From assembly GCF_947495275.1 (NCBI RefSeq), contig NZ_CANLYL010000003.1, positions 186,001 through 250,000 on the forward strand: DNA of 64,000 nt, given 5' to 3'. The notes under the pieces were generated by a model. That model made no database searches and was not told the origin of the DNA. It was given only the letters and a program-made list of their open reading frames with translations. Of the stretch, positions 43,095-52,184 are shown piece after piece (positions within the stretch are counted from its first letter, which is position 1; every line of letters begins with the position of its first letter). This DNA is from an uncultured Roseobacter sp. Lineage in GTDB: Bacteria; Pseudomonadota; Alphaproteobacteria; Rhodobacterales; Rhodobacteraceae. The position numbers and the translations under genes are program-made.

Positions 43095-44234
43095 ATGAGC
43101 AATCGCATTCGTTTGGGCATGGTTGGCGGCGGCAATGACGCCTTTATTGGAGCCGTACACCGCATCGCCGCGCGGCTCGATGACCGCTATGAGCTTGTGG
43201 CAGGGGCCTTGTCCTCGACCCCGGAAAAAGCCCGTGCATCGGGTGAGGCGCTCGGTCTGCCCGAGGACCGCATCTATGACGATTTCAAACAAATGGCGAT
43301 CCGCGAAGCCCGCCTGAAAAACGGCATTGAAGCGGTGGCGATCGTGACGCCGAACCATGTCCATTTTGCCGCGGCGCGCGAGTTTCTCAAACGCGGCATC
43401 CATGTGATCTGCGACAAGCCGCTCACGTCCTCAATGGCCGATGCGCGCAAGATGGTGAAAGCCGCCGAAGCGTCCGATGCGCTGTTTGTCCTGACCCATA
43501 ATTACACCGGCTATCCGCTGGTCCGGCAGGCGCGCGAAATGGTGGCGCAGGGTGAACTTGGGGCCATTCGTGTCGTGCAGGTGGAGTATCCGCAGGACTG
43601 GCTGACCAAACATGAGGATTTCAAGCAAGCCGCCTGGCGAACCGACCCGGCACAGTCCGGCGCGGGCGGATCAACGGGCGATATCGGCACTCATGCCCAT
43701 AATCTTGCCTGTTTTGTGACCGGTCTGACGGTCGAAAGCCTTGCTGCGGATTTGCAGGCGTTTGTGTCGGGCCGTCAGTTGGATGACAATGCGCATGTCA
43801 TGCTGCGGTTCAAGGGCGGCGCGCGCGGCATGTTGTGGTCCAGTCAGGTCGCACCCGGAAATGAAAATGCGCTGCGCCTACGGGTTTACGGCGAAAAAGG
43901 CGGGCTGGAATGGGCTCAGGAAAATCCGAACCAGTTATGGCACAGCCCGTTCGGAGAGCCCAAACGTCTGATCACCCGGAACGGAGCTGGGGCCGGAGAC
44001 GCCGCTGCACGCATGAGCCGCGTCCCGCCCGGCCATCCGGAAGGATACCTTGAAGGCTTCGCGAATATTTACAGCGAAGCGGCAGACGCCATCGTGGCGC
44101 ACCGCTCAGGAACGACGCCAGCGTCCGAGGTGACATACCCAACTGTGTATGATGGGTTGCGCGGCATGCATTTTGTCGACGCCTGCGTGCGCTCGTCCGC
44201 GCGAAACGCGGCATGGGTGCTCTTGCCGGAATAA
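43095..44234 (+). CDS. Gfo/Idh/MocA family oxidoreductase
   Basis: A 379-residue NAD(P)-dependent dehydrogenase. The Rossmann motif LGMVGGGNDAFIGAVHRIA is at the N-terminus, followed by EAVAIVTPNHVHFAAAREFL and the conserved CDKPLTSSMADARKM (Lys about residue 101, the catalytic EKP-type motif). The C-terminal substrate domain has STGDIGTHAHNLACFVTG with the catalytic Asp and His (about residue 195-200). It oxidises or reduces a hydroxyl of a cyclic sugar or polyol. It closes the cluster, starting 2 bases after the isomerase stop, and is followed by a strong symmetric hairpin. Confidence 0.94.
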   Translation: MSNRIRLGMVGGGNDAFIGAVHRIAARLDDRYELVAGALSSTPEKARASGEALGLPEDRIYDDFKQMAIREARLKNGIEAVAIVTPNHVHFAAAREFLKRGIHVICDKPLTSSMADARKMVKAAEASDALFVLTHNYTGYPLVRQAREMVAQGELGAIRVVQVEYPQDWLTKHEDFKQAAWRTDPAQSGAGGSTGDIGTHAHNLACFVTGLTVESLAADLQAFVSGRQLDDNAHVMLRFKGGARGMLWSSQVAPGNENALRLRVYGEKGGLEWAQENPNQLWHSPFGEPKRLITRNGAGAGDAAARMSRVPPGHPEGYLEGFANIYSEAADAIVAHRSGTTPASEVTYPTVYDGLRGMHFVDACVRSSARNAAWVLLPE

Positions 44235-44280
44235 CACGCTGCCTTCATGCCAGGTCATGAACAAACTGTTTACAAATCGG

Positions 44281-44323
44281 AAAATGTTGCCCGTCATGGA
44301 AACGCCATGGCCGGCAACATTTT
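44281..44323 (+). terminator. Symmetric hairpin ending the carbohydrate cluster
   Basis: AAAATGTTGCC (44281-44291) pairs perfectly with GGCAACATTTT (44313-44323), and inside it CATGG (44295-44299) pairs with CCATG (44305-44309). The A-run on one side and T-run on the other make it a candidate bidirectional intrinsic terminator, about 45 bases after the oxidoreductase stop. Confidence 0.7.
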
Positions 44324-44471
44324 GAATATATTATGATAATTTTGAAAACGACGACGTATTCACCTAACCGGCCAAGATGAACCTATAAAACTCTCTTAAA
44401 AACCCCATTTTTCCAGAAACCTCTTCGAAAGAGACATCAGGCATTTTCCTCTTTTAACTTGGTGAGGTAAA

Positions 44472-45191
44472 ATGTTTGATACTCATTCCGCAGATCAACT
44501 TGCGGCTCTTTTTGACCAGTTTTCTGTGCCGATGTTTGCGGCAGAGCGCAGCAGCGCCCAAGATGACTTTAAAATAATTTGTACCAACGAGGCGCATGCC
44601 AAGGCATCAGGGCTTTCCACTGCCAGCATGCGCGATATTGAAATTCGCGAACTCTTGCCACAATCCGAAGCGCAAAGCGTCATTGGAAAATACGCTCAAT
44701 GCGCTGACATGCATCGTGACCTGCGCTATTTTGAAACCCTGACGATGCCAAAGGGTCTTCAGCATTGGGATACATCGCTGCAGCATGTTCCGCTTGGCTC
44801 AGGCGGTGACCGAGTGATTGGCACCGCGTTCCAGATTACCAGCGACCGTTACGCCGAAGGCAACCGCATCACTTTCGACAATATCCGCTTCTTTTCATCG
44901 CTGGCCGACATGCAGTTGCAAAATCTGGTTTCCATGTTTGAAGCGGCGCGGGATCAAGGGCTGTTTACCGATGACAGCGCAGGTCGTGTCACGCGGCTCT
45001 GCGGTATCTGTCGCACCGTGCAAAGATCGGTTGAAGATATCAAAGCAGCAGTGCGCAATGCAGACACCATTCGAATATCTGAAAATCAGAAGTCATTGCT
45101 GTCAGAAGCAAACACCGCAGATGACCTGATGCAGGAATTGGGCGGCAAAACGCTTCGCGCTCTGTTCGAAAGCGCCCGGGAAAAAACCTGA
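44472..45191 (+). CDS. PAS-like domain protein of unknown function
   Basis: A 239-residue soluble protein with a PAS-like N-terminal half (about residues 5-125: DQFSVPMFAAERS, IICTNEAHAKASGLS, QHWDTSLQHVPLG) and a helical C-terminal half (about 130-239) that starts ITFDNIRFFSSLADMQLQNLV and ends ELGGKTLRALFESAREKT. There is no kinase, GGDEF or DNA-binding signature. Its AT content is higher than that of its neighbours, and the 237-base region before it is AT-rich too, so it may have a separate history. A GGTGAGG lies 8 bases before the ATG. A role as a one-component or two-component partner sensor is possible but not shown. Confidence 0.7.
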   Translation: MFDTHSADQLAALFDQFSVPMFAAERSSAQDDFKIICTNEAHAKASGLSTASMRDIEIRELLPQSEAQSVIGKYAQCADMHRDLRYFETLTMPKGLQHWDTSLQHVPLGSGGDRVIGTAFQITSDRYAEGNRITFDNIRFFSSLADMQLQNLVSMFEAARDQGLFTDDSAGRVTRLCGICRTVQRSVEDIKAAVRNADTIRISENQKSLLSEANTADDLMQELGGKTLRALFESAREKT

Positions 45192-45200
45192 ACCAGAAAG

Positions 45201-45238
45201 CGTTACGAGAATTTGATAGCATCCTATCGTTCGTAACG
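45201..45238. promoter_or_regulatory. Nested inverted repeat upstream of the phenylacetate genes
   Basis: CGTTACGA (45201-45208) and TCGTAACG (45231-45238) are perfect complements and enclose GATAG-CATC-CTATC (45215-45228). The repeat lies between the PAS gene and the thiolase gene. It may be the operator for the PaaX-type repressor encoded at the end of the cluster, or part of the PAS gene terminator. Confidence 0.45.
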
Positions 45239-45270
45239 TTTCTGTTGAAACGAATCCCGCCATGAAATAA

Positions 45271-45293
45271 TGTCCTCCAAACCCCGGAGGACA
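45271..45293 (+). promoter_or_regulatory. Hairpin sequestering the thiolase ribosome binding site
   Basis: TGTCCTCC (45271-45278) pairs perfectly with GGAGGACA (45286-45293) across a 7-base loop. The right arm contains the GGAGG of the gene starting at 45301, so the folded RNA would block ribosome access, while melting or protein binding would open it. Confidence 0.6.
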
Positions 45294-45300
45294 CTCATAC

Positions 45301-46503
45301 ATGCAGGCTTTCATTTGCGATGCACAGCGGACACCTATTGGACGCTACGGTGGCAGCCTGTCTTCTGCGCGCGCCGATGACCTTGCAGCGATTCCAATAG
45401 CCGCTCTGATGTCACGCAACCCATCGGTCGATTGGGCCCGCGTCGATGACGTTATTCTGGGCTGTGCCAATCAAGCGGGCGAAGACAACCGGAACGTTGC
45501 GCGCATGGCCGCACTGCTGGCCGGACTGCCCATCGAGGTGCCGGGATCAACCATCAACCGTCTCTGCGCCTCCGGCATGGATGCTGTGGGACAGGCAGCA
45601 CGTGCCATCCGGGCCGGAGACATGGACCTCGCAATCGCTGGCGGCGTCGAAAGCATGAGCCGCGCACCCTTTGTAATGCCTAAAGCCGACACCGCGTTTT
45701 CCCGCAGTAATGAGGTTTTCGACACAACCATCGGATGGCGGTTCGTCAACCCGAAGATGAAAGCGGCCTATGGCATCGATTCCATGCCGCAGACAGCTGA
45801 TAATGTGGCCGATGATCATCAGATCAGCCGGGCGGATCAGGACGCCTTTGCCGCGCGCAGTCAGGCGCGATGGGCGGCGGCGGATCAAGCGGGCGTTTTT
45901 GCCGAAGAGATCACACCGGTCACCATCCCCCAACGCAAGGGGGATGCGATTGTCGTGGACCGCGACGAGCACCCGCGACCGGGCACCAACATTGAAAAGC
46001 TGGAAAAACTACGTGGCATAAACGGCCCCGATCATACAGTTACGGCGGGAAACGCCTCAGGCGTGAACGACGGAGCGGCCGCATTGTTGATCGCCTCTGA
46101 AGAGGCCGCGCAAGAACACGGGCTGACGCCGATGGCCCGCATTGTTGCGATGTCAGCAGCCGGTGTGGCCCCTCGGGTCATGGGTATCGGCCCGGTCCCC
46201 GCATGCCAAAAAGTGCTGTCTCGCGCCAATCTGAGCATTGATCAGATGGATGTGATAGAATTGAACGAGGCTTTCGCCTCGCAGGGCCTGGCAACCTTAC
46301 GCGCGCTTGGTGTTCCTGACGACGCGGCCCATGTGAATGCTAACGGTGGCGCCATTGCTATCGGCCATCCCCTGGGCATGTCCGGCGCGCGATTGGTCAT
46401 GACCGCCGCCTATCAGTTGAAACGCTCGGGCGGACGCTATGCGCTTTGCACCATGTGCGTCGGTGTCGGGCAAGGTGTCGCGCTCATCCTTGAAAGGGTT
46501 TGA
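45301..46503 (+). CDS. pcaF: 3-oxoadipyl-CoA thiolase
   Basis: A 400-residue thiolase that splits 3-oxoadipyl-CoA into succinyl-CoA and acetyl-CoA, the last step of phenylacetate and of protocatechuate breakdown. The active-site Cys is in [12 protein letters not shown] (about residue 90). His and the second Cys are in [16 protein letters not shown] (about 350) and [11 protein letters not shown] (about 380). The reading frame is complete and of usual length. In this context it belongs to the phenylacetate pathway (the paaJ position). It starts the cluster, with its ribosome site inside a hairpin, and paaA follows 3 bases later. Confidence 0.95.
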   Translation: MQAFICDAQRTPIGRYGGSLSSARADDLAAIPIAALMSRNPSVDWARVDDVILGCANQAGEDNRNVARMAALLAGLPIEVPGSTINRLCASGMDAVGQAARAIRAGDMDLAIAGGVESMSRAPFVMPKADTAFSRSNEVFDTTIGWRFVNPKMKAAYGIDSMPQTADNVADDHQISRADQDAFAARSQARWAAADQAGVFAEEITPVTIPQRKGDAIVVDRDEHPRPGTNIEKLEKLRGINGPDHTVTAGNASGVNDGAAALLIASEEAAQEHGLTPMARIVAMSAAGVAPRVMGIGPVPACQKVLSRANLSIDQMDVIELNEAFASQGLATLRALGVPDDAAHVNANGGAIAIGHPLGMSGARLVMTAAYQLKRSGGRYALCTMCVGVGQGVALILERV

Positions 46504-46506
46504 ACC

Positions 46507-47499
46507 ATGTATGCACAGATGATCAAATCGACCGGAAAAGGCGTGAAATCGCTTGATGAAATGGACCCGGAAGAGCGCGCGTTTCAGGAGCGCATCAACG
46601 CAGGCGGCAAGATCGAACCCAAGGATTGGATGCCCGAAGGCTACCGCAAAACGCTGATCCGTCAGATCGGCCAACACGCACATTCGGAAATCGTCGGGCA
46701 ACTCCCGGAAGGCAACTGGATCACCCGTGCGCCGACTTTGGAACGTAAAGCAATTTTGCTGGCCAAGGTTCAGGATGAAGCGGGCCACGGTCTCTACCTT
46801 TACTGCGCCGCTGAAACGCTGGGCGTGAGCCGCGATCAACTGACGCGCGACCTGCTGACCGGTAAGATGAAATACTCATCGATCTTCAACTATCCGACCC
46901 TGACATGGGCGGATATGGGCGCGGTTGGCTGGCTGGTCGACGGGGCCGCGATCATGAATCAGGTGCCCTTGCAACGGACGTCATACGGGCCTTACGCCCG
47001 CGCCATGGTGCGCATTTGCAAAGAGGAATCGTTCCACCAGCGTCAGGGCTTCGACATCATGATGAAGATGGCAAATGGGACGCAAGCGCAGCGCGAGATG
47101 GCGCAGGATGCGCTCAATCGTTTCTGGTATCCGTCCTTGATGATGTTCGGCCCGTCAGACGCGGAATCCGTTCATTCGGCTCAGTCGATGGCGTGGAAGA
47201 TCAAGATGAACACAAACGATGAGCTGCGCCAGAAATTCGTAGACCAGACCGTGCCGCAAGCGGAGTATCTGGGCCTGAAAATCCCCGACGAACACCTGAA
47301 ATGGAACGAAGATCGCGGGTCTTATGACTTTTCCGAACCGGATTGGGATGAGTTTTTTGATGTGCTGCAAGGCAATGGTCCGTGTTCTCGCGACCGGATG
47401 GAGGCGCGCAACAAAGCCTGGGATGACGGGCGTTGGGTGCGGGAGGGTCTTCTGGCCCACGCGCAGAAAAAACGATCACGCAACATGGCGGCGGAGTAG
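46507..47499 (+). CDS. paaA: Phenylacetyl-CoA 1,2-epoxidase subunit PaaA (catalytic)
   Basis: A 330-residue catalytic subunit of the multicomponent monooxygenase that epoxidises the ring of phenylacetyl-CoA. The diiron carboxylate ligands are visible in [18 protein letters not shown] (Glu and His, about residue 90-100) and [12 protein letters not shown] (Glu and His, about 175). The signature at the start is [20 protein letters not shown]. It forms a complex with PaaB and PaaC, encoded immediately downstream, and receives electrons from PaaE. Confidence 0.97.
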   Translation: MYAQMIKSTGKGVKSLDEMDPEERAFQERINAGGKIEPKDWMPEGYRKTLIRQIGQHAHSEIVGQLPEGNWITRAPTLERKAILLAKVQDEAGHGLYLYCAAETLGVSRDQLTRDLLTGKMKYSSIFNYPTLTWADMGAVGWLVDGAAIMNQVPLQRTSYGPYARAMVRICKEESFHQRQGFDIMMKMANGTQAQREMAQDALNRFWYPSLMMFGPSDAESVHSAQSMAWKIKMNTNDELRQKFVDQTVPQAEYLGLKIPDEHLKWNEDRGSYDFSEPDWDEFFDVLQGNGPCSRDRMEARNKAWDDGRWVREGLLAHAQKKRSRNMAAE

Positions 47500-47504
47500 G
47501 TGAC

Positions 47505-47849
47505 ATGAGCAGCCCGGAATCCGGATCATATGATGCAACCGAAGCCGCGCCGCATGGCAAGCCCAGGGCAATTGAATGGCCCCTGTGGGAAGTTTTCATT
47601 CGCGGCCAACATGGGTTAAGCCACCGACATGTGGGCTCGCTCCATGCGGCTGACGCGCAAAGTGCCATCAAAAACGCTCGGGACGTCTATACCCGGCGCA
47701 ACGAAGGGGTCAGCATCTGGGTCGTTGAGGCCAGCGCAATCGCCGCTTCCAGACCGGAGGAAAAAGGTCCGCTCTACGACCCCTCCAATGACAAAGTGTA
47801 CCGCCATCCGACGTTCTTTGACATTCCCGATGACGTAGGTGCGATGTGA
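47505..47849 (+). CDS. paaB: Phenylacetyl-CoA epoxidase subunit PaaB
   Basis: A 114-residue small subunit of the epoxidase. The conserved core is EWPLWEVFIRGQHGLSHRHVG and SLHAADAQSAIKNARDVYTR, then the short C-terminal KVYRHPTFFDIPD. PaaB is thought to hold the PaaA-PaaC complexes together. The ATG at 47505 is 5 bases after the paaA stop, and the stop overlaps the GTG of paaC by four bases. Confidence 0.96.
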   Translation: MSSPESGSYDATEAAPHGKPRAIEWPLWEVFIRGQHGLSHRHVGSLHAADAQSAIKNARDVYTRRNEGVSIWVVEASAIAASRPEEKGPLYDPSNDKVYRHPTFFDIPDDVGAM

Positions 47850-48601
47850 GCGACCCTCTGTTCGAATTCCTTTGCCGCATGGGCGACAACACGCTGGTGC
47901 TCGGGCACCGCGTGTCGGAATGGTGTGGGGTGGCGCCGGTGCTCGAAGAAGACATTGCCTTGGCTAACACGGCATTGGACCTGATAGGGCAAACGACACT
48001 GTGGCTGAATCTGGCCGGTGAGGTCGAAGGAAAAGGGCGCAACGCTGACGCCCTCGCCTTTCGGCGCGACATCTGGGATTTTCGGAACGTCCTGCTTGTC
48101 GAGCAGCCAAACGGTGATTTCGGTCAGACTATGATGCGCCAGTTCCTGTTTGATGCGTGGCACAAAGCTTACCTGACAGCCCTGCAATCGAGCAGCAATG
48201 CGCAAATTGCAGCGATCGCTGAAAAGTCACTCAAGGAGGTAACCTACCATCTGGAACGAACCACGGACACGGTGATTGGCCTCGGCGACGGGACCGATGA
48301 AAGCCATGACCGCATGCAGAATGCCCTTGATAGGCTCTATCCTTACGTGGGTGAAATGTTCACATCGGATACTGTCGACGCGGCACTTTCGGCGGAAGGG
48401 ATAGCACCCGACCCTGCGTCGCTCCGACCTCAATATGATACGCTGTTGCGGGACGTTTTTTCGCAAGCAACGCTCACAATACCGGCAAGTGATTTTGCGC
48501 ACAAAGGCGGAAAGTCCGGGCAGCGCCACTCCGAACACCTCGGCCATATGCTGGCGCAGATGCAATGGCTGCAACGTGCCTATCCGGATGCGATATGGTA
48601 A
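47846..48601 (+). CDS. paaC: Phenylacetyl-CoA epoxidase subunit PaaC (structural)
   Basis: A 251-residue paralogue of PaaA that lacks a working diiron site and acts as a structural partner. Family signs are FEFLCRMGDNTLVLGHRVSEW at the start, APVLEEDIALANTALDLIGQ, LLVEQPNGDFGQTMMRQFLF and RTTDTVIGLGDGTDESHDR. The start is a GTG overlapping the paaB stop, and its end overlaps the paaD start by 7 bases, so the operon is tightly coupled. Confidence 0.96.
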   Translation: MSDPLFEFLCRMGDNTLVLGHRVSEWCGVAPVLEEDIALANTALDLIGQTTLWLNLAGEVEGKGRNADALAFRRDIWDFRNVLLVEQPNGDFGQTMMRQFLFDAWHKAYLTALQSSSNAQIAAIAEKSLKEVTYHLERTTDTVIGLGDGTDESHDRMQNALDRLYPYVGEMFTSDTVDAALSAEGIAPDPASLRPQYDTLLRDVFSQATLTIPASDFAHKGGKSGQRHSEHLGHMLAQMQWLQRAYPDAIW

Positions 48602-49062
48602 TCGAAAAGCCTGCGTTAGAGACGATTTGGCAATGGCTGGATGGGGTTCCTGATCCAGAAATCCCGGTCATCAGCCTGACGGACCTGGGGATCATTCGGG
48701 ACGTGGAATGGCAAAACGACACGTTGGAAGTGACCGTCACCCCCACTTATTCCGGCTGTCCGGCCACAAGGATCATCAACCTGGATATCGAGACGGCGTT
48801 GAGGGATCGCGGGATCAAAAATCTGACGCTCAAAACGCAATTGTCGCCTGCCTGGACAACCGATTGGCTATCGGACCGCGGCAGGCGACGTCTGGAGGAA
48901 TATGGCATCGCCCCACCGCAAGCTGCGGGCGGACCCTCTCAATGCCCCCACTGCAAATCCCAAAGTCTGGAACGGATCAGCCAATTCGGATCGACCCCGT
49001 GCAAGGCGCAATGGCGCTGCCAAGACTGTCTGGAACCTTTTGACTATTTTAAGTGCATCTGA
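48595..49062 (+). CDS. paaD: Phenylacetate degradation protein PaaD (iron-sulfur assembly type)
   Basis: A 155-residue protein of the MIP18/DUF59 type with a C-terminal Cys-rich domain. The N-terminal part has PDPEIPVISLTDLGIIRDV and TPTYSGCPATRIINLDI. The end has four Cys in two pairs, SQCPHCKSQS and WRCQDCLEPF, suited to zinc or an iron-sulfur cluster. In E. coli PaaD is needed for epoxidase maturation, probably to assemble metal or Fe-S centres in PaaE and PaaA. The ATG at 48595 lies within paaC. Confidence 0.95.
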   Translation: MVIEKPALETIWQWLDGVPDPEIPVISLTDLGIIRDVEWQNDTLEVTVTPTYSGCPATRIINLDIETALRDRGIKNLTLKTQLSPAWTTDWLSDRGRRRLEEYGIAPPQAAGGPSQCPHCKSQSLERISQFGSTPCKAQWRCQDCLEPFDYFKCI

Positions 49063-49067
49063 AAAAT

Positions 49068-50132
49068 ATGGCCCAGTTTCATCCCCTTACAGTCACCAAT
49101 ATTCATCACACGATCCGCGATGCGGTCGTCTTGACCCTGAAACCGGAAAACCCGGACGTTTTTGACTTCACTCAAGGCCAATATCTGACGTTTAAACAGG
49201 ATTTCGACGGCATTGAGCTGCGGCGTAATTATTCGATTTGCGCGGGCCTTGACGATGGTGTGCTGCAAGTGGGGATCAAACGGGTTGACGGCGGTGCCTT
49301 TTCGACCTTCGCCAATACAGAAATCAAAATCGGTGATACGCTTCATGCCACACCGCCAAATGGCACATTCTTCGCCAAAATAGAGCCTAATGAAGCAAAA
49401 AACTACCTTGGCTTTGCGGGCGGGTCAGGCATCACGCCGGTGTTGTCTATCCTGAAAACCGTTCTGAGCCGCGAACCACTGTCATCTTTCACGCTGGTCT
49501 ATGCCAACCGAGCGGTCAACACGATCATGTTCCGCGAAGAACTTGAAGACCTCAAGAACCGCTTCATGGGCCGGTTGACCATCATTCACATTCTGGAATC
49601 CGGTCAGGATATGGACCTTTTCACCGGGCGGGTCGATCAAGCCAAATGCGAAAATCTTTTCAGGCATTGGGTGGATGTCAGGTCGATTGATGTTGCCTTC
49701 ATCTGCGGGCCAGAACCAATGATGCTGGCCATTGCCGAAAGCCTGAAATCACACGGGTTAGAGCCTGATCAGATCAAGTTCGAACTCTTTACCGAAAGCC
49801 AGCAGGGCAGGCTAGCGAAACAGGCTATCACGGATCGTGCGAAAGATCAGAACGGAACACAGGCCCATGTGACGGTCGAAGGGGTGACGCGCAGTTTCAC
49901 CATGCCCAAGGATCAATCGGTGCTGGAGGCCGCTTTGGACAACGCTCTGGACGCCCCATTTGCCTGTAAGGCGGGTGTGTGTTCGACCTGCAAGGCACGC
50001 GTGCTGGACGGCGAATACGAGATGCTGACCAACCATGCTCTGGAAGACTATGAGGTCGAACAGGGCATGGTTCTGACCTGCCAATGCTACCCGCTGAGTG
50101 ACACGATCACCGTCGAATACGACACACATTAA
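49068..50132 (+). CDS. paaE: Phenylacetyl-CoA epoxidase reductase PaaE
   Basis: A 354-residue electron-transfer protein that passes electrons from NADPH to the epoxidase. The order is an FAD-binding domain (about 1-100, RRNYSICAG), an NAD(P)-binding domain (about 105-230, GFAGGSGITPVLSILKT and CGPEPMMLAIAESL), and a C-terminal plant-type ferredoxin (about 265-354) with the 2Fe-2S Cys ligands CKAGVCSTCK and a fourth in LTCQCYP. The ATG at 49068 follows paaD by 5 bases. Confidence 0.96.
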   Translation: MAQFHPLTVTNIHHTIRDAVVLTLKPENPDVFDFTQGQYLTFKQDFDGIELRRNYSICAGLDDGVLQVGIKRVDGGAFSTFANTEIKIGDTLHATPPNGTFFAKIEPNEAKNYLGFAGGSGITPVLSILKTVLSREPLSSFTLVYANRAVNTIMFREELEDLKNRFMGRLTIIHILESGQDMDLFTGRVDQAKCENLFRHWVDVRSIDVAFICGPEPMMLAIAESLKSHGLEPDQIKFELFTESQQGRLAKQAITDRAKDQNGTQAHVTVEGVTRSFTMPKDQSVLEAALDNALDAPFACKAGVCSTCKARVLDGEYEMLTNHALEDYEVEQGMVLTCQCYPLSDTITVEYDTH

Positions 50133-50141
50133 GGACAGATC

Positions 50142-52184
50142 ATGCCCAAGGACGCAGCCTTTCGTGACATTCACAGTTTTGCGGCCGGGCAGTGGGTCGC
50201 GCCGGCTGCCGGTGCGCGTCGTATCGCCAGTGCGATTGACGGTGAGGTTATTGCCTGCGCCGGAAATGACGCACTCGACGTACAAAGCATGTTGGCATAT
50301 GCGCGCGAACGTGGCGGACCAGCGCTGCGAAAGCTGACGTTTCACGACCGTGCGCGCATGCTCAAGGCGCTGGCCCTGCACCTCAAAGAACATCGGCAAG
50401 CGCTTTATGATCTCAGCTTTGACACCGGGGCCATACAATCCGATCACTTGATCGACGTTGATGGTGGCATTGGCACGATGCTGGTTATTGCCTCCAAGGG
50501 CCGTCGCGAGATGCCCGATGGACATGCCTATCTGGACGGTCCTGTCGAACAATTGGGTCGGCACGGGCACTTCATGGGACGCCACATCGCAACGCCGCTG
50601 CAGGGTGCTGCTGTTCACATTAACGCCTTTAATTTTCCGGTCTGGGGTATGTTGGAAAAACTGGCACCAACGCTGCTAGCGGGTGTACCGGCAATCGTGA
50701 AACCGGCCACGGCCACATGTTATGTGACCGAAGCCTGCGTGCGCATCATGCTGGACAGCGGATTGCTTCCCGAAGGTGCGCTGCAGCTTGTCACTGGTGG
50801 TCTGGGCGACATGCTCGACCATCTGGACTGTCAGGATGTGGTCAGCTTCACAGGGTCAGCGGAAACCGCTCTGAAGCTGCGCGCAAACCCGCTTCTGCTG
50901 GAACGCTCGACGCGGTTCATGGCCGAACAGGACAGTCTGAACGCCTCTGTCCTCGGGCCAGATGCCACGCCGGGCACACCCGAATTCGACCTGTTCGTGA
51001 AGGAAGTACACCGAGAAATGACCGCCAAGGCAGGACAGAAGTGCACGGCGATCCGACGGATCATGGTGCCTCAGGCGTCCGTGGATGCGGTCATCGCAGC
51101 TGTCAAAGAACGCCTCTCGAAAATCCAAATCGGCGATCCGAGGCGAGAGACTACGCAGATGGGTGCGCTTGTCTCCATTGGGCAGAAAAGAGACGTACTG
51201 AAAAAAGCCGCCTTGATCGAAACAGAGGCCGAAAGGGTCTTTGGCGATCCCGACGCCTTCGCGGTGGACGGCGCTGACACCACCAAGGGCGCATTCCTGC
51301 CGCCGATGCTGTTTCACTGTCCGGAACCGGATACAGCGCTGCGCGTGCATGACACCGAGGCATTTGGACCCGTAGCGACCGTCATGGGATATCGCGATCT
51401 CGATCATGCGATTGCACTATTGAACCGCGGGCAAGGATCGCTTGTTGCTTCGATCATAACCAATAGCGGCGACGTTGCCCGCGAAGTGGCGATGAGCTCT
51501 GCCGCCTTCCACGGACGGCTCTATTTCAACAACCGCACGTCGATGAAAGAAGCAACGGGTCACGGCGCGCCCTTGCCGCATATGGTCCACGGCGGACCCG
51601 GTCGCGCCGGTGGCGGCGAGGAACTCGGAGGTGTGCGCGGCGTTTTACATTACATGCAACGCACTGCAATTCAGGGCAGCCCTGACATTCTGACCGCAAT
51701 TTCCAACCACTGGGTTCCCGGCGCGCAAGAGAAATCCGACAAACCACATCCATTTGCGCGCAGCTTCGCGAAAATTGATATCGGAGACACGTTGCATGCG
51801 GGGCCGCGGACGATCACACTCGAGGACATCGAAACCTTTGCGCATTTCACCGGAGATACATTCTACGCGCACATGGACGACAAGGCCGCGGCGGCCAACC
51901 CCTTCTTTCCCGGTCGGGTCGCCCATGGTTACCTGCTGTTGAGCTTTGCGGCTGGTCTGTTCGTGCAACCCGATCCGGGACCCGTTTTGGCCAACACGGG
52001 CCTTGATAACCTGCGTTTCATGGCACCGGTGCAACCTGGCGATGCCATTTCTGTCCGTCTGACGGTCAAAGCCAAGACCCCGCGCAATGAGGAATATGGT
52101 GAAGTACGCTGGCATGTAACGCTCACCAATCAGGAGGGGGCGGCAGTTGCAGAATATGAATTGCTGACGATGAATGCCTTCTGA
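50142..52184 (+). CDS. paaZ: PaaZ, bifunctional oxepin-CoA hydrolase/aldehyde dehydrogenase
   Basis: A 680-residue fusion that opens the oxepin-CoA ring and oxidises the resulting aldehyde to 3-oxo-5,6-dehydrosuberyl-CoA. The N-terminal part (about 1-520) is an aldehyde dehydrogenase with FNFPVWGMLEKLAPTLLAG, VSFTGSAETA, and the nucleophile Cys in AGQKCTAIRR (about residue 300). The C-terminal part (about 545-680) is a MaoC-type hydratase with FYAHMDDKAAAANPFFPGRV. Both catalytic regions look intact. It overlaps paaX by 11 bases. Confidence 0.96.
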   Translation: MPKDAAFRDIHSFAAGQWVAPAAGARRIASAIDGEVIACAGNDALDVQSMLAYARERGGPALRKLTFHDRARMLKALALHLKEHRQALYDLSFDTGAIQSDHLIDVDGGIGTMLVIASKGRREMPDGHAYLDGPVEQLGRHGHFMGRHIATPLQGAAVHINAFNFPVWGMLEKLAPTLLAGVPAIVKPATATCYVTEACVRIMLDSGLLPEGALQLVTGGLGDMLDHLDCQDVVSFTGSAETALKLRANPLLLERSTRFMAEQDSLNASVLGPDATPGTPEFDLFVKEVHREMTAKAGQKCTAIRRIMVPQASVDAVIAAVKERLSKIQIGDPRRETTQMGALVSIGQKRDVLKKAALIETEAERVFGDPDAFAVDGADTTKGAFLPPMLFHCPEPDTALRVHDTEAFGPVATVMGYRDLDHAIALLNRGQGSLVASIITNSGDVAREVAMSSAAFHGRLYFNNRTSMKEATGHGAPLPHMVHGGPGRAGGGEELGGVRGVLHYMQRTAIQGSPDILTAISNHWVPGAQEKSDKPHPFARSFAKIDIGDTLHAGPRTITLEDIETFAHFTGDTFYAHMDDKAAAANPFFPGRVAHGYLLLSFAAGLFVQPDPGPVLANTGLDNLRFMAPVQPGDAISVRLTVKAKTPRNEEYGEVRWHVTLTNQEGAAVAEYELLTMNAF

